Below are positions 17,066 to 25,544 of a stretch of 64,000 nt of DNA, piece by piece (within the stretch, counting starts at the first letter, position 1; the number at the start of each line of letters is the position of its first letter). A program made the translations under genes and the position numbers. A model generated the notes under the pieces. It saw only the letters and a program-made list of their open reading frames with translations. It was not told the origin of the DNA and ran no database searches. This stretch comes from DASSKP01 sp035695045 (GTDB lineage: Bacteria; Actinomycetota; Actinomycetes; JAFAQI01): contig DASSEX010000051.1 in NCBI GenBank assembly GCA_035695045.1, positions 1 to 64,000 of the forward strand, read 5' to 3'.

Positions 17066-17491
17066 TCAGCTCACCGTGAACTGGCCGTGCATCTGGCTCG
17101 CGTGGGGGTCGCAGACGAACGTGTAGGTGCCCGGCTTGAACGTCACCGTGAAGGTCTTGACGCCCTTCTCCGGCACGCTGGTCAGGTCGTCGACGCCGCT
17201 TCCCTGAAGGTGGAAGTCGTGGATCCCGGAGTCGTCATGGACGACGAGCTTGTACGTGCCGGCGGCGAGATGCGTGATCGGCGCGCCCTTGCCGTCCGAC
17301 AGCTGGATCGTGAAGGCATCGTTCTGGCCGACGACGCCGACGAGCGACGCCGGGTGCTGGAGCGGCGCACTCGCCTGCCCACCGGAGTTGGCCGGCGCGT
17401 TGGACGAGGTGTTGCCGCTGCTCGACCCGCCGCACGCCGCCGCGCCGATCGCAACTGCTCCGACCACCAGTGCTGTTGCCGTACGGCGCAC
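17066..17491 (-). CDS. Cupredoxin (plastocyanin-like) lipoprotein
   Basis: This 141-residue protein has a lipoprotein signal ending GAAACGG (Cys20), a Ser/Asn/Gly linker and a cupredoxin domain (about 50-141). A His in HDFHLQG and the C-terminal CDPHASQM give the His-Cys-His-Met set of a type 1 copper site. It is probably an electron carrier or copper-binding protein outside the membrane. The GTG at 17491 has GAGAGGAG 5 bases upstream, which decides the start. It is divergent from orn across 106 bases. Confidence 0.85.
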   Translation of the reverse strand: MRRTATALVVGAVAIGAAACGGSSSGNTSSNAPANSGGQASAPLQHPASLVGVVGQNDAFTIQLSDGKGAPITHLAAGTYKLVVHDDSGIHDFHLQGSGVDDLTSVPEKGVKTFTVTFKPGTYTFVCDPHASQMHGQFTVS

Positions 17492-17597
17492 GACATCTCC
17501 TCTCGTCGACCACGAACCCATCGTGGTCGTAGTACGAATTCGCGGTGGCCACGGTTCAGTACGGCGCCGCGGCCTGGCTTCACCGTAGGGTTGCAGC

Positions 17598-18221
17598 GTG
17601 ACAGAGCCGCTGGTGTGGATCGACTGCGAGATGACCGGCCTCGACCCGCAGGTCGACGTGCTGGTCGAGGTCGCGGTGGTCATCACCGACAGCGAGCTGA
17701 CGCTTCTCGACGACGGCCTGGACATCCTCATCGCCACGGACCCGGCGAAGCTCGAGGGGATGGAGGACGTCGTACGAGAGATGCACACGGCGTCCGGCCT
17801 GCTGGAGGCCCTCGCGACGGCCTCCACCACGGTGGAGGAGGCCGAGCAACAGGTGCTCGACTATGTCCAGAGGTGGGTCCCGGAACGCCGCAAGGCGCCA
17901 CTGTGCGGCAACTCGATCGCGACCGACCGGACCTTCATCACGCGCTACATGCCGAAACTGGACGACCACCTGCACTACCGGATGATCGACGTGTCGAGCA
18001 TCAAGGAGCTGGCTCGCCGCTGGTACCCGCGGGCCTACTTCAACGCACCCGCGAAGAACGGCGGCCACCGCGCGCTCGCCGACATCATCGACTCGATCAC
18101 CGAGCTGCGCTACTACCGGGCGGCGGTGTTCGTGCCGGCCCCCGGCCCCGACACCGAGGCCGCCCGAGCCGCCGCCGAACTGGCCGTCGCACCGCCGCCG
18201 GGAGCGGTCGCCCAGGACTGA
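17598..18221 (+). CDS. orn: Oligoribonuclease
   Basis: A 207-residue DEDDh 3'-5' exonuclease. WIDCEMTGLD supplies the first Asp/Glu, NSIATDRTFI the next Asp, and GHRALADI the His and last Asp. It degrades 2-5 nucleotide RNAs and pGpG to mononucleotides, finishing RNA turnover. The C-terminal 25 residues are an Ala/Pro-rich tail beyond the usual fold. The gene is followed at 57 bases by tRNA-His, the standard actinobacterial arrangement. Confidence 0.96.
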   Translation: MTEPLVWIDCEMTGLDPQVDVLVEVAVVITDSELTLLDDGLDILIATDPAKLEGMEDVVREMHTASGLLEALATASTTVEEAEQQVLDYVQRWVPERRKAPLCGNSIATDRTFITRYMPKLDDHLHYRMIDVSSIKELARRWYPRAYFNAPAKNGGHRALADIIDSITELRYYRAAVFVPAPGPDTEAARAAAELAVAPPPGAVAQD

Positions 18222-18277
18222 GCACAGGGCGGCGCGGGCCGGATAGACTGGCCGACGTCGCGGCGACGCGACTCTTG

Positions 18278-18353
18278 GTGGGTGTAGCTCAGCTGGTAGA
18301 GCACCGGGTTGTGGTCCCGGGTGTCGTGGGTTCAAGTCCCATCACTCACCCCA
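18278..18353 (+). tRNA. tRNA-His (anticodon GTG)
   Basis: Acceptor GTGGGTG pairs with CACTCAC; the anticodon loop is TTGTGGT and the T-loop TTCAAGT. CCA is encoded. The base before it (18277) is G and the discriminator is C, giving the extra G-1:C73 pair needed for tRNA-His. Confidence 0.96.
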
Positions 18354-18355
18354 TC

Positions 18356-18393
18356 CGAACCCGCAGGTCAACAGCCTGCGGGTTCGCCCTTTT
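18356..18393 (+). terminator. Rho-independent terminator after tRNA-His
   Basis: CGAACCCGCAGG and CCTGCGGGTTCG form a perfect 12-bp stem with a 7-base loop, followed by CCCTTTTC. It is the only hairpin in the window with a clear T-run. Confidence 0.9.
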
Positions 18394-18435
18394 CGACGAG
18401 ACGGTCGGCCCCGAATCGCACCGTTGGAGGTTCAC

Positions 18436-19197
18436 GTGAAGGTCGCAGTCGCTGGGGGCACCGGCCTCGTCGGGAGCAGAGTGGTGGCCCGTCTGACGGC
18501 CCGCGGGGACGAGGTCGTCGTGCTGAGCCGTTCCCACGGCGTCGACCTCACGACCGGCGACCGGCTTGCTGAGTCGTTGCGAGGAGTCGAGGTCGTCGTT
18601 GACACCACGTCACTGGCATCGACGAAGCCGAAGGACACGGTGGAGTTCTTTCGCGCGGTGGCCACGAATCTGCAGGGCGCGGGACAGGCCGCCGATGTTG
18701 CGCGGATCCTCACCCTCTCGATCGTGGGGATCGACGGGCTCGGAGGTCGTCCGTACGGGCACTACGACGGCAAGCGGGCCCAGGAGGCCGCGACCGAGGC
18801 CGGACCGGTGCCCACAGTCATCTTGCGAGCGACACAGTTCCACGGCTTCGCCGGCCAGATGATCGACTGGACGGCGAAGCGTGGCGTTCTCCCCATGCCA
18901 CGAACTCCCGTCCAGACCGTGGACGTCGACGTGGTCGCCGACCACCTTGTCCGGCTCACGACGGAACAGGTCGACGCAGACCACGTCCGGTTCAACCTCG
19001 CCGGACCTGAGAAGCGGCTGCTCAGTGAACTCGTGAAGGCAACCGCCAAGGCCCGCGGTCAGCGTCTCGTGGTGCTACCGGTGTGGCTGCCCGGCGAAAC
19101 GCCTCGCCGGATCCGCGCCGGCGCGCTGCAGGCACCCGCCGGCTCGATCATCGCCGGAGGCACCTTTGACGAGTGGCTCGCCCGGAGCACCTCGTGA
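18436..19197 (+). CDS. NAD(P)-binding Rossmann protein, NmrA/atypical SDR type
   Basis: This 253-residue protein opens with KVAVAGGTGLVGSRVV, the GxxGxxG motif of atypical SDRs, and has ILTLSIVGIDGL and RATQFHGFAGQ, typical of NmrA-like and nucleoside-diphosphate-sugar epimerase-like proteins. It lacks the classical YxxxK pair, so it may be a redox-sensing or regulatory reductase. The GTG at 18436 has TTGGAGG 5 bases upstream. It stands alone after the tRNA-His terminator. Confidence 0.8.
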   Translation: MKVAVAGGTGLVGSRVVARLTARGDEVVVLSRSHGVDLTTGDRLAESLRGVEVVVDTTSLASTKPKDTVEFFRAVATNLQGAGQAADVARILTLSIVGIDGLGGRPYGHYDGKRAQEAATEAGPVPTVILRATQFHGFAGQMIDWTAKRGVLPMPRTPVQTVDVDVVADHLVRLTTEQVDADHVRFNLAGPEKRLLSELVKATAKARGQRLVVLPVWLPGETPRRIRAGALQAPAGSIIAGGTFDEWLARSTS

Positions 19198-19303
19198 TGC
19201 GCGTTCCCGCGTGCGCACGGGAGTGAGCCCTCTGCTGCCTCATTCAGGCCGCCTCTCGGTCGCCAACAGAGAGCGTGAGGGGCCGACGCGCGTGCACTAG
19301 CCT

Positions 19304-19416
19304 GTCCCGGTCGGGACGAGCGACGCGAATCACGGCGACGCAAGGGGAAAGCCATGCCGGGGCGGCTGCCGCAGCGTCCGTCCAACAACGCGGTTCGGCG
19401 TCCGTCCCGTCGGGAC
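19304..19416. promoter_or_regulatory. Paired GTCCC/GGGAC palindromes around a start codon
   Basis: Two short palindromes, GTCCCGGTCGGGAC (19304-19317) and GTCCCGTCGGGAC (19404-19416), each followed by GAGC, lie 100 bases apart on either side of the ATG at 19354. They could be operator half-pairs for looping or a local duplication; the second lies in coding sequence. No T-tract or ribosome site is involved. Confidence 0.4.
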
Positions 19417-21243
19417 GAGCCTCCTGCCGCAGCGAATGAGCAGGCGGCCGGCCGAGCGCGGCACTGGTGGGACATCGCCCTCGTCGGCGCGGCCTACCTG
19501 CTGCTCGCCTGCTTGCTGTACTGGCCCGTAAGCCCCATCGACGCGCGGCACATCGTCGACTGCGCATGCGCCGATCCGGCGCAGGAAATCTGGTTCCTGC
19601 GCTGGGTGCCGTTCGCGCTCGCGCACGGCACCAACCCTTTCCTCACGTCGTACGTGAATGCGCCCTACGGTGCGAACCTGGCCGTCAACACGTCCATGCC
19701 CCTGCTCGGGCTTGTTGGTTGGCCCGTGACGGCAGCCCTCGGCCCGGTGGCGACCTACAACCTGATGCTTCGACTGGCGCTTGCGCTCGCCGGAGCGTCG
19801 ATGTACGGCGTGATGCGTCGGTACGTCGCGTGGCGCCCGGCGGCTTTCGTGGCGGGCTTGCTGTTCGCCTTCTCGCCCTTCATGGCTGGGCACGCACAAC
19901 GACATCTGTTCATGACGTTCCTCCCGCTGGTGCCGTTGTTCGTGTTGCTTGTTGACGACTGGCTTGTCAGCTGTCGCCGTTCCTCTGCGGTTGCTGGGGC
20001 ATTGGTCGGGGTCGTGGCCGCGGTCGAGTTCCTGATCTCGCCGGAAGTGGTCGCGCTCGAGGCCATCGGTGTTGCCATCGCCCTGACCTACCTCGCCGTC
20101 ACCCATCGACCACAAGTGCGGGACAGGGTCGGTCGGATAGCTCGCGGCCTACCCGGCGCAGCGCTCGCTTTCGTCGCAGTAGCGGGGTACCCGCTGTATG
20201 AGCTCGTCGCGGGACCGCTTCGCCCGTCCGGTCCGATTCACACGTTCGGCCTGTCCACCCGGTACCACGCGGACCTGCTCTCACCGGTGCTCCCGACGCC
20301 CAGTTTGCTGCTGGCGCCGCACGCACTCCTCGCCCCCAACAACTCCCTCGTAGCGGGAGTCGGTCAAGAGCCGGGGATGTACGTCGGCATTCCGCTGCTG
20401 CTCGTGCTGCTCTATGTCGCTGTGCGGCTCCGGCGGCTGGTGATCGTGCAGGTGCTGTCGGTGACCATGGCCACAGCGTTCGTGCTCGCTCTCGGCCCGC
20501 GACTGACCGTTGCCGGTCGATCGGTGTTGACACCTCTTCCTTACGCGGTGTTCCACTTCGTGCCGGTCGTGCAGAACATCGAGCCGGCTCGCTTCGCGCT
20601 GATCGTGCAGTTCGGCGTAGCCGCGCTCGTCGCTGTCGGCGCTGACAGATTGCATCGGTGGTGGCGCGATCGGCCATCGCGCACGCGGCGGGCGCAAGGG
20701 CTGCGAGTCGGTGTTGCCACGCTGGCCGCTGTGGCGGCGCTCCTGCCATTCGTGCCCCGCCAGCTGTCCTCGGCACCGACCCGAGCGCCGCGGCTGTTCA
20801 CTTCCGGACAACAGAGGGCAATTCCCGATGGCGCGCTGGCCTTGACCTTTCCCTTCGCAACCCGGGCGAACGAGGGCATGCTGTGGCAGGCGCTCGGTGG
20901 GATGCGCTTCCGCATCCTGGGCGGCCTGATCTTCGTGCCCGACGCGAGGGGGAGGTCCACGGCCTTGCCGACGCGGCCCGTGCCGCCTGTTCTTCTGCCC
21001 GTGCTCCGAGGCAACGACCGGTCGACGGACGCAGCACGACGGCGCAGCGAGGAGCGAGCTCTGGACAGGCTGTGCCGCGACGCGAAGGTCGACGTGGTTC
21101 TGGCCTCGATGCGCTCGCGCGGGTCGCAGCGTTTCGTCGAGCTCGTCGACAGCACGCTCGGGTCGACGCCCGTCGTCGTCGGCGACGTGGCGATGTGGCT
21201 GGACGTCCAGGGCGATCTGAGACGCGTCGCCGCGTCCCCCTGA
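19354..21243 (+). CDS. Polytopic membrane protein, GT-C glycosyltransferase-like
   Basis: The protein is 629 residues. A charged N-terminus of about 35 residues is followed by roughly 10-11 membrane segments to residue 460, and then a soluble C-terminal domain of about 150 residues. An acidic first loop (DCACADPAQEIWFLRW), NPFLTSYVNAPYGANL and a membrane/loop arrangement like that of GT-C polyprenyl-phosphate sugar transferases suggest a cell-envelope glycosyltransferase. No sugar-specific motif is visible and the catalytic residue is not proven. The ATG has AAGGGG upstream. The gene is monocistronic, and its codon use looks less GC-extreme than that of its neighbours. Confidence 0.65.
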   Translation: MPGRLPQRPSNNAVRRPSRRDEPPAAANEQAAGRARHWWDIALVGAAYLLLACLLYWPVSPIDARHIVDCACADPAQEIWFLRWVPFALAHGTNPFLTSYVNAPYGANLAVNTSMPLLGLVGWPVTAALGPVATYNLMLRLALALAGASMYGVMRRYVAWRPAAFVAGLLFAFSPFMAGHAQRHLFMTFLPLVPLFVLLVDDWLVSCRRSSAVAGALVGVVAAVEFLISPEVVALEAIGVAIALTYLAVTHRPQVRDRVGRIARGLPGAALAFVAVAGYPLYELVAGPLRPSGPIHTFGLSTRYHADLLSPVLPTPSLLLAPHALLAPNNSLVAGVGQEPGMYVGIPLLLVLLYVAVRLRRLVIVQVLSVTMATAFVLALGPRLTVAGRSVLTPLPYAVFHFVPVVQNIEPARFALIVQFGVAALVAVGADRLHRWWRDRPSRTRRAQGLRVGVATLAAVAALLPFVPRQLSSAPTRAPRLFTSGQQRAIPDGALALTFPFATRANEGMLWQALGGMRFRILGGLIFVPDARGRSTALPTRPVPPVLLPVLRGNDRSTDAARRRSEERALDRLCRDAKVDVVLASMRSRGSQRFVELVDSTLGSTPVVVGDVAMWLDVQGDLRRVAASP

Positions 21244-21293
21244 TCGGCCCTACCGGTCCGCGGTGTTCCACCGAAGGCGTCGCAAGGACGAAG

Positions 21294-22031
21294 TCAGGCA
21301 ACAAGCAGTCGAAGACCGAGATCCGCAGCGTCGAGCGTGATCAACTCGCGATTCCGCGCTGCCCATGCCCCTGATGCGAGGTCGTCGCGCAGGTTGGCCA
21401 CGGCCCTCTGCTCGATGTCCGGGCCGAGCCTGGCCCAGATCGACATGCCGCGGCGCACCTCGTCGTCCAGGTACGCCTCTGGTCGTCGCCAGTACGCCTC
21501 GGGGAACCCATCCACGCAGTCCCAGGGAATCGACACCGGGACAACGCCGGCGCCCAACGCCTGCGCCTGCTCGGCCAGCGAAGGATGACTGGCGACCAGG
21601 TCCGCAAGTTCAGGGAGGTAGTCACGTGTCAGCCAGAACTGACTGAGGCCTTCGAGGGCGAAGGTGAACACCACCACGCGACGAGCGACCCGCCGCAGTT
21701 CGCGCAGGCCGGCGATCGGGTCTGGCCAGTGATGAGTGGTCGCGACAGCCATCGCGGCATCGAACGAGCCGTCTGCGAACGGCAGACTCTCTGCAGTAGC
21801 TGCTACGCACGGAGCCGCGTCCGACGAACGCTGGGCGCGCATGACCGCGGACGGCTCGACCGCAAGCACCTGACGGTGCGGCGGCTCGTACGAACCCGAG
21901 CCGGCCCCCACGTTCAGAACAGTCTGAGCATCGCCGAGCGCATCCCAGATCTGCCTCGCAATGCGCGGATCCGTGCGCCGCGTCGCGCTGTAGGTGCCGC
22001 CGATCGCGTCATACAACTGCGTGCTCGACAC
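21294..22031 (-). CDS. Class I SAM-dependent methyltransferase
   Basis: A 245-residue methyltransferase with SAM loop VLNVGAGSGSYE near residue 40, acidic LAVEPS, and FADGSFDAAMAVATTHHWPDP at the motif IV position, a UbiE/Methyltransf_11 pattern. The substrate is unknown. It is convergent with the large membrane protein gene and tandem with the DUF4389 gene, from which it is separated by 59 bases. Confidence 0.82.
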   Translation of the reverse strand: MSSTQLYDAIGGTYSATRRTDPRIARQIWDALGDAQTVLNVGAGSGSYEPPHRQVLAVEPSAVMRAQRSSDAAPCVAATAESLPFADGSFDAAMAVATTHHWPDPIAGLRELRRVARRVVVFTFALEGLSQFWLTRDYLPELADLVASHPSLAEQAQALGAGVVPVSIPWDCVDGFPEAYWRRPEAYLDDEVRRGMSIWARLGPDIEQRAVANLRDDLASGAWAARNRELITLDAADLGLRLLVA

Positions 22032-22090
22032 TCAGACTGCCTCTCCCGCTTTCGCCACATGCTCTCAGAGACGCAGGTGAACAGCACCCG

Positions 22091-23101
22091 TCACGCGTGC
22101 GGGTGCATACGCGAGCGGGCGTGGAGGACGCGATAGATGCCGATCCCGAGTGGGATCCCGGCGAAGAGCGGCAGCAACTCGGGGTCGCCGGGGTCTCCCT
22201 CTGAGTTGGTCGTAACGATCAGCCACCACAACGTGAACATGGCTGCGGCCAGGACCATCCCGACGATGATGTACCGGATACCAGAGCGAAGTTCGTCGGA
22301 TGGTGTTGACCCGTTCTTGGTGGGCTGCACCTGGCCCACCGTGAGGTCGCTGTCGGCACGAGGTGCTGGTGCGACTCCCGGTTCGGTGCTGCCGGTGTCG
22401 AGCCGGAATGGCGGGTACTCGTCCGTCATCAACAGCACGTAGGCGAGTACGCGGTACACCCACCGGTTGAGTCCCATGATCAGGTCGAAGAGGCTCGGGG
22501 GGTAGCGGTCGGTGAACAGCAGGATCACCATCGCAACCAGAGTGAGCAGGCCGAGTAGGCCGCCGGCGGCGACAGACCAAGGCATGTCGCGGGGGATCCA
22601 GAACGGGATCCCGGCGAACACCGCCGCGATAAGGAGTTGCGGCAGGGCCAGCAGCCACGACTTGACAAGGACAAGCCCTCGCGAAAGTGATCGCGGGTAT
22701 TCGACGGTGAGGTCGGCGGGATAGCTCGGGTCCGGCTCCAGACTGAACGGCGGGTAGCGGTCCGTGGCCAGGACGTCGAAGGCGTAGAACTCGACCCGCC
22801 ATGTCCAGCGGAGCACGCCGACGTTGAACTCGAAGATCGACCGCGGGTAGGTCCCGGTGAACAGGATCGCTATACCGGCCACCACCGTGAGCACGGCTGC
22901 CGCCGTCCAGAGCAATGCGAGCACCACCACGTGCGGTATGGCGAGGAACCACTTCCACAACCATTGCCACCGGGCAAGCTCCGGATCGATCCGGCCCTCG
23001 AGGCGCACTGGATATGTCCCGGATTCCGTCACACCGTCGGATCGGGCCTCAGCCGAGTCCTCAGCCATGGCCGGTCGGTCCATCTTGTCCGTAGCAGGCA
23101 T
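22091..23101 (-). CDS. DUF4389 integral membrane protein
   Basis: The protein is 336 residues. The DUF4389 unit occurs twice: WKWFLAIPHVVVLALLW followed by a membrane pair and LFTGTYPRSIFEFNVGVLRW, then LVKSWLLALPQLLIAAVF with LFTDRYPPSLFDLIMGLNRW. Each ends in TDRYPPF or TDEYPPF. A further membrane segment and short tail follow (about 285-330). The function of the family is unknown; it is frequent in actinobacteria. The ATG at 23101 has GGAGG 7 bases upstream. Confidence 0.85.
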   Translation of the reverse strand: MPATDKMDRPAMAEDSAEARSDGVTESGTYPVRLEGRIDPELARWQWLWKWFLAIPHVVVLALLWTAAAVLTVVAGIAILFTGTYPRSIFEFNVGVLRWTWRVEFYAFDVLATDRYPPFSLEPDPSYPADLTVEYPRSLSRGLVLVKSWLLALPQLLIAAVFAGIPFWIPRDMPWSVAAGGLLGLLTLVAMVILLFTDRYPPSLFDLIMGLNRWVYRVLAYVLLMTDEYPPFRLDTGSTEPGVAPAPRADSDLTVGQVQPTKNGSTPSDELRSGIRYIIVGMVLAAAMFTLWWLIVTTNSEGDPGDPELLPLFAGIPLGIGIYRVLHARSRMHPHA

Positions 23102-23482
23102 ACCGTCACCTCCGGCAGCAGGCACCCCAGTCCGGTGTCCTCCCTGGGCGACCGGGGCACAAGAGGCGAACGTCCGTGTCATTCGGTACGACCCGCGCCT
23201 CGACCCGTCGGTACCGTCGTCGAAGGCAGAGCGATGTGCGCTGGTCGGGTCGTCACCGAACTCCGCGCCCACGCGGGCAACCGGTTCGTCGACGACATGG
23301 CCCTCGTCCTCGAGCGGCGCGCGACTTGACGTAGGCGCCGTTCCCGATACGTCGCCGTGGGTGCGTCAACGCGGCGGCAGCCACATCCGGGGCTCGGCAT
23401 CAGCGTTCCTGGGACCAAGGACTCTTTCGGCCTCCATTCGCTTTGCGGATCCTGACCTGAAGCGAAACCGACAGGGTCGAGC
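23102..23482. other. Intergenic region, 381 bases, divergent promoters and a possible gene remnant
   Basis: This is the only gap over 300 bases. It must hold promoters for the DUF4389 gene and the E1 pair. The sequence at 23246-23329 reads like the last codons of a SpoIIE-type phosphatase. At 23411-23424 the minus strand reads GAGTCCTTGGTCCC, an imperfect match (about 10 of 13 fixed positions) to the DosR/DevR box. I see no full gene, terminator or tRNA here. Confidence 0.5.
23246..23329 (+). pseudogene. Possible C-terminal remnant of a SpoIIE-type phosphatase
   Basis: The last 27 codons before a TGA read like the conserved end of PP2C/SpoIIE proteins, with AGNRFVDDMALVLERR (compare DDMAIAVIAL in the intact gene at 4890-6137). 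Nothing upstream in this frame or the others continues the domain. It is either the stub of a deleted gene or a chance match; the DDMALVL block is what makes a remnant plausible. Confidence 0.4.
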
Positions 23483-24505
23483 ATGTCCGACGACGGATCC
23501 ACACGGCTTGGCGATCTCTATCTGCAGATGTGCCGGATGCGGTACGTCGAGCAAGCGCTGGCACGCCTGTGGCATGCCGGCATGGTGTCGGGAGAGATGC
23601 ATCTCGGCATCGGTGAGGAAGGCGTGGTCGCCGGCGTCGTCGGGGCGCTCGAGCCGGGTGACGCGCTGGCGTTGGACTACCGGTCAACGCCGCCGTTGGT
23701 TGCGCGCGGTGTGCCGGTCGCGCCGCTGCTCCTGGAGATGCTCGGGTCACCGGCTGGACTCTGCGCGGGCCGCGCGGGTCACATGCACCTCATGTCGCCG
23801 GAGCACCTTGCCGCTGCGAGCGGCATCGTCGGCGCACCTGGGCCGCTCGCGTGCGGCTTCGGGTTGGCGGCCAGTCGCCTTGCCGAGGGACGAGTCGCCG
23901 TCGCCCTTTTCGGCGACGGCGCGGTGAACGAGGGCATGCTCATGGAGGCGCTGAATCTCGCGGCGGCATGGCATCTACCGGTGGTCTTCGTGTGCAAGGA
24001 CAACCGCTGGGCGGTGAGCACGCGGTCCTCTGAGCTGACCGGTGGCGGATTGCGCCGTCGACTCGCGGCCTTCGGACTTCCGGTCGCGGTCGTCGACGGC
24101 GCCGATGTCCTGGCGGTCGACAGGCAAGCACGACGACTCGTGGCGCGGGCTCGCGCCGGAAGAGGCGCGTCGGTGCTGCTGGCGCGGTGCACACGAATGG
24201 AAGGTCACTTCGTCGGAGACCCGATGGCACGACTCAATGTCGCGGTCGAACAGTCCCGGCCTCTCGTCGAGCAGCTGAGGGCGCAGCCCGGTGCTCCGAT
24301 GACCGAGCGGTTCGCCGCACTTACGAGCATCGTCCGACGCAACGTGTCCGCTTCGCTCGGTCGATCGAGCCGGCGTCGCGATCCACTGCGCGTCGCCGAA
24401 CGTCGGTTCTCCCGACCAGCGGCCAAGGAGATCGCGGAGCAGGCGCGGGCCGAGATCGAGCAGGCTCTGGAAGCGACCCGAGCGGCGGTCGGTGCGCATG
24501 CCTGA
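23483..24505 (+). CDS. TPP-dependent dehydrogenase E1 alpha subunit (PdhA/AcoA type)
   Basis: This 340-residue protein has GEMHLGIGEEGV near the thiamine site, HMHLMSPEHL and the thiamine-diphosphate motif GDGAVNEGMLMEALN ending in VCKDN. It is the alpha half of an E1 that decarboxylates a 2-oxo acid or acetoin. Residues 290-340 are a charged helical tail. The beta gene overlaps its end by 8 bases. No E2 or E3 gene lies nearby, so the acceptor complex is not evident. The substrate (pyruvate, branched-chain oxo acid or acetoin) cannot be settled by eye. Confidence 0.85.
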   Translation: MSDDGSTRLGDLYLQMCRMRYVEQALARLWHAGMVSGEMHLGIGEEGVVAGVVGALEPGDALALDYRSTPPLVARGVPVAPLLLEMLGSPAGLCAGRAGHMHLMSPEHLAAASGIVGAPGPLACGFGLAASRLAEGRVAVALFGDGAVNEGMLMEALNLAAAWHLPVVFVCKDNRWAVSTRSSELTGGGLRRRLAAFGLPVAVVDGADVLAVDRQARRLVARARAGRGASVLLARCTRMEGHFVGDPMARLNVAVEQSRPLVEQLRAQPGAPMTERFAALTSIVRRNVSASLGRSSRRRDPLRVAERRFSRPAAKEIAEQARAEIEQALEATRAAVGAHA

Positions 24506-25544
24506 GACAACCTTCGGTGCCGCCATCGAGACCGCGATCCGCTCTGCCATGGCCGCCGACCCGCGCATCGTGATCCTCGGCGAGGACGTCAGCGTGCTGC
24601 GGCGCGACGCCTACGTCCGGTTCGGACGCCGCCGTGTCGTCGATGGCCCGATCAGCGAGTCAGCCCTGCTCGGCGCGGCAGTCGGTGCGGCGATGGCCGG
24701 GCTTCGCCCGCTCGTCGAGGTCATGTTCGTCGACTTCGTCGGCGTCGGTCTCGACCAGCTCCTCAACTCCGCGGCCAAAGTCGACGCGTTCACCAACGGA
24801 CGGTGGCGCGCTCCCATGGTCGTTCGGGCCGCGTGCGGCGGCGGGTACGGCGACGGCGGTCAGCACGAACAGGCGCTGTGGGGCCTGCTCGCCGGCATCC
24901 CCGGGCTCACTGTCGTCGTGCCATCGACACCGGCGGACGCCGCCGGCCTCATGCTCTCGGCGCTGGAGCACGACGGACCGGTCGTCTTCCTCGAGCACAA
25001 GCTGTTGTCGGAGCAGTGGCGGGACTACGTCGGCGGCGCCGTACGGTCAGACATCGATTTCGACGTACCGGTCGCCGGCGCCACCGGGGAGGTCAGCGAT
25101 CCACCGGCACCGGTGCCGATTGGATCGGCGGCGCTTCGGAGAGAAGGAACCGATCTGGTCATGATCTCGGTTGGTGTCGGCGTGCACCGCTGTATGACGG
25201 CGGCGGACGGTCTGGCTGCGGACGGGATCTCGGCGGCGGTGATGGACCTTCGAACGGTGTCGCCGCTGGACACTCCGGCGGTCTTGTCGGCGGCTCGCTC
25301 GACCAAGCGGGTCCTCGTGGTCGACGAGGACTACACGCGCGGAGGATTGTCGGGTGAGATCGCCGCCCGGCTCAGTGAGGCCGATGTAGCGGCGGCCTAC
25401 GCGCGCGTCACGACCGAGGAGACGATTCCCTATGCGCGCGCACTGGAGATCGAGGCGTTGCCCAACGTGCCACGAATCGTGGCAGCGGCTCGCGGTCTGG
25501 TGAGCCGCAGGACCGAGATGCGGGTCGAGATCACCGCGACGTGA
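24498..25544 (+). CDS. TPP-dependent dehydrogenase E1 beta subunit (PdhB/AcoB type)
   Basis: A 348-residue beta subunit with ILGEDVSVL, VVDGPISESALLGAAVGAAMAG, VEVMFVDFVGVGLDQL, YGDGGQHEQ and FLEHKLL, all in the transketolase-like pyrimidine-binding fold. The C-terminal domain with VMDLRTVSPLD and VLVVDEDYTRGG matches E1 beta. The ATG at 24498 lies inside the alpha gene (8-base overlap), so the two are coupled. Its last 14 bases overlap the convergent SDR gene. Confidence 0.88.
   Translation: MPETTFGAAIETAIRSAMAADPRIVILGEDVSVLRRDAYVRFGRRRVVDGPISESALLGAAVGAAMAGLRPLVEVMFVDFVGVGLDQLLNSAAKVDAFTNGRWRAPMVVRAACGGGYGDGGQHEQALWGLLAGIPGLTVVVPSTPADAAGLMLSALEHDGPVVFLEHKLLSEQWRDYVGGAVRSDIDFDVPVAGATGEVSDPPAPVPIGSAALRREGTDLVMISVGVGVHRCMTAADGLAADGISAAVMDLRTVSPLDTPAVLSAARSTKRVLVVDEDYTRGGLSGEIAARLSEADVAAAYARVTTEETIPYARALEIEALPNVPRIVAAARGLVSRRTEMRVEITAT

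Noticed and set aside
23411..23424. GAGTCCTTGGTCCC (minus strand) as a DosR/DevR box for the E1 pair.
   Set aside because: Only about 10 of 13 fixed positions match, there is one copy, and no DosR-type gene is in view; kept only as a note in the intergenic entry.
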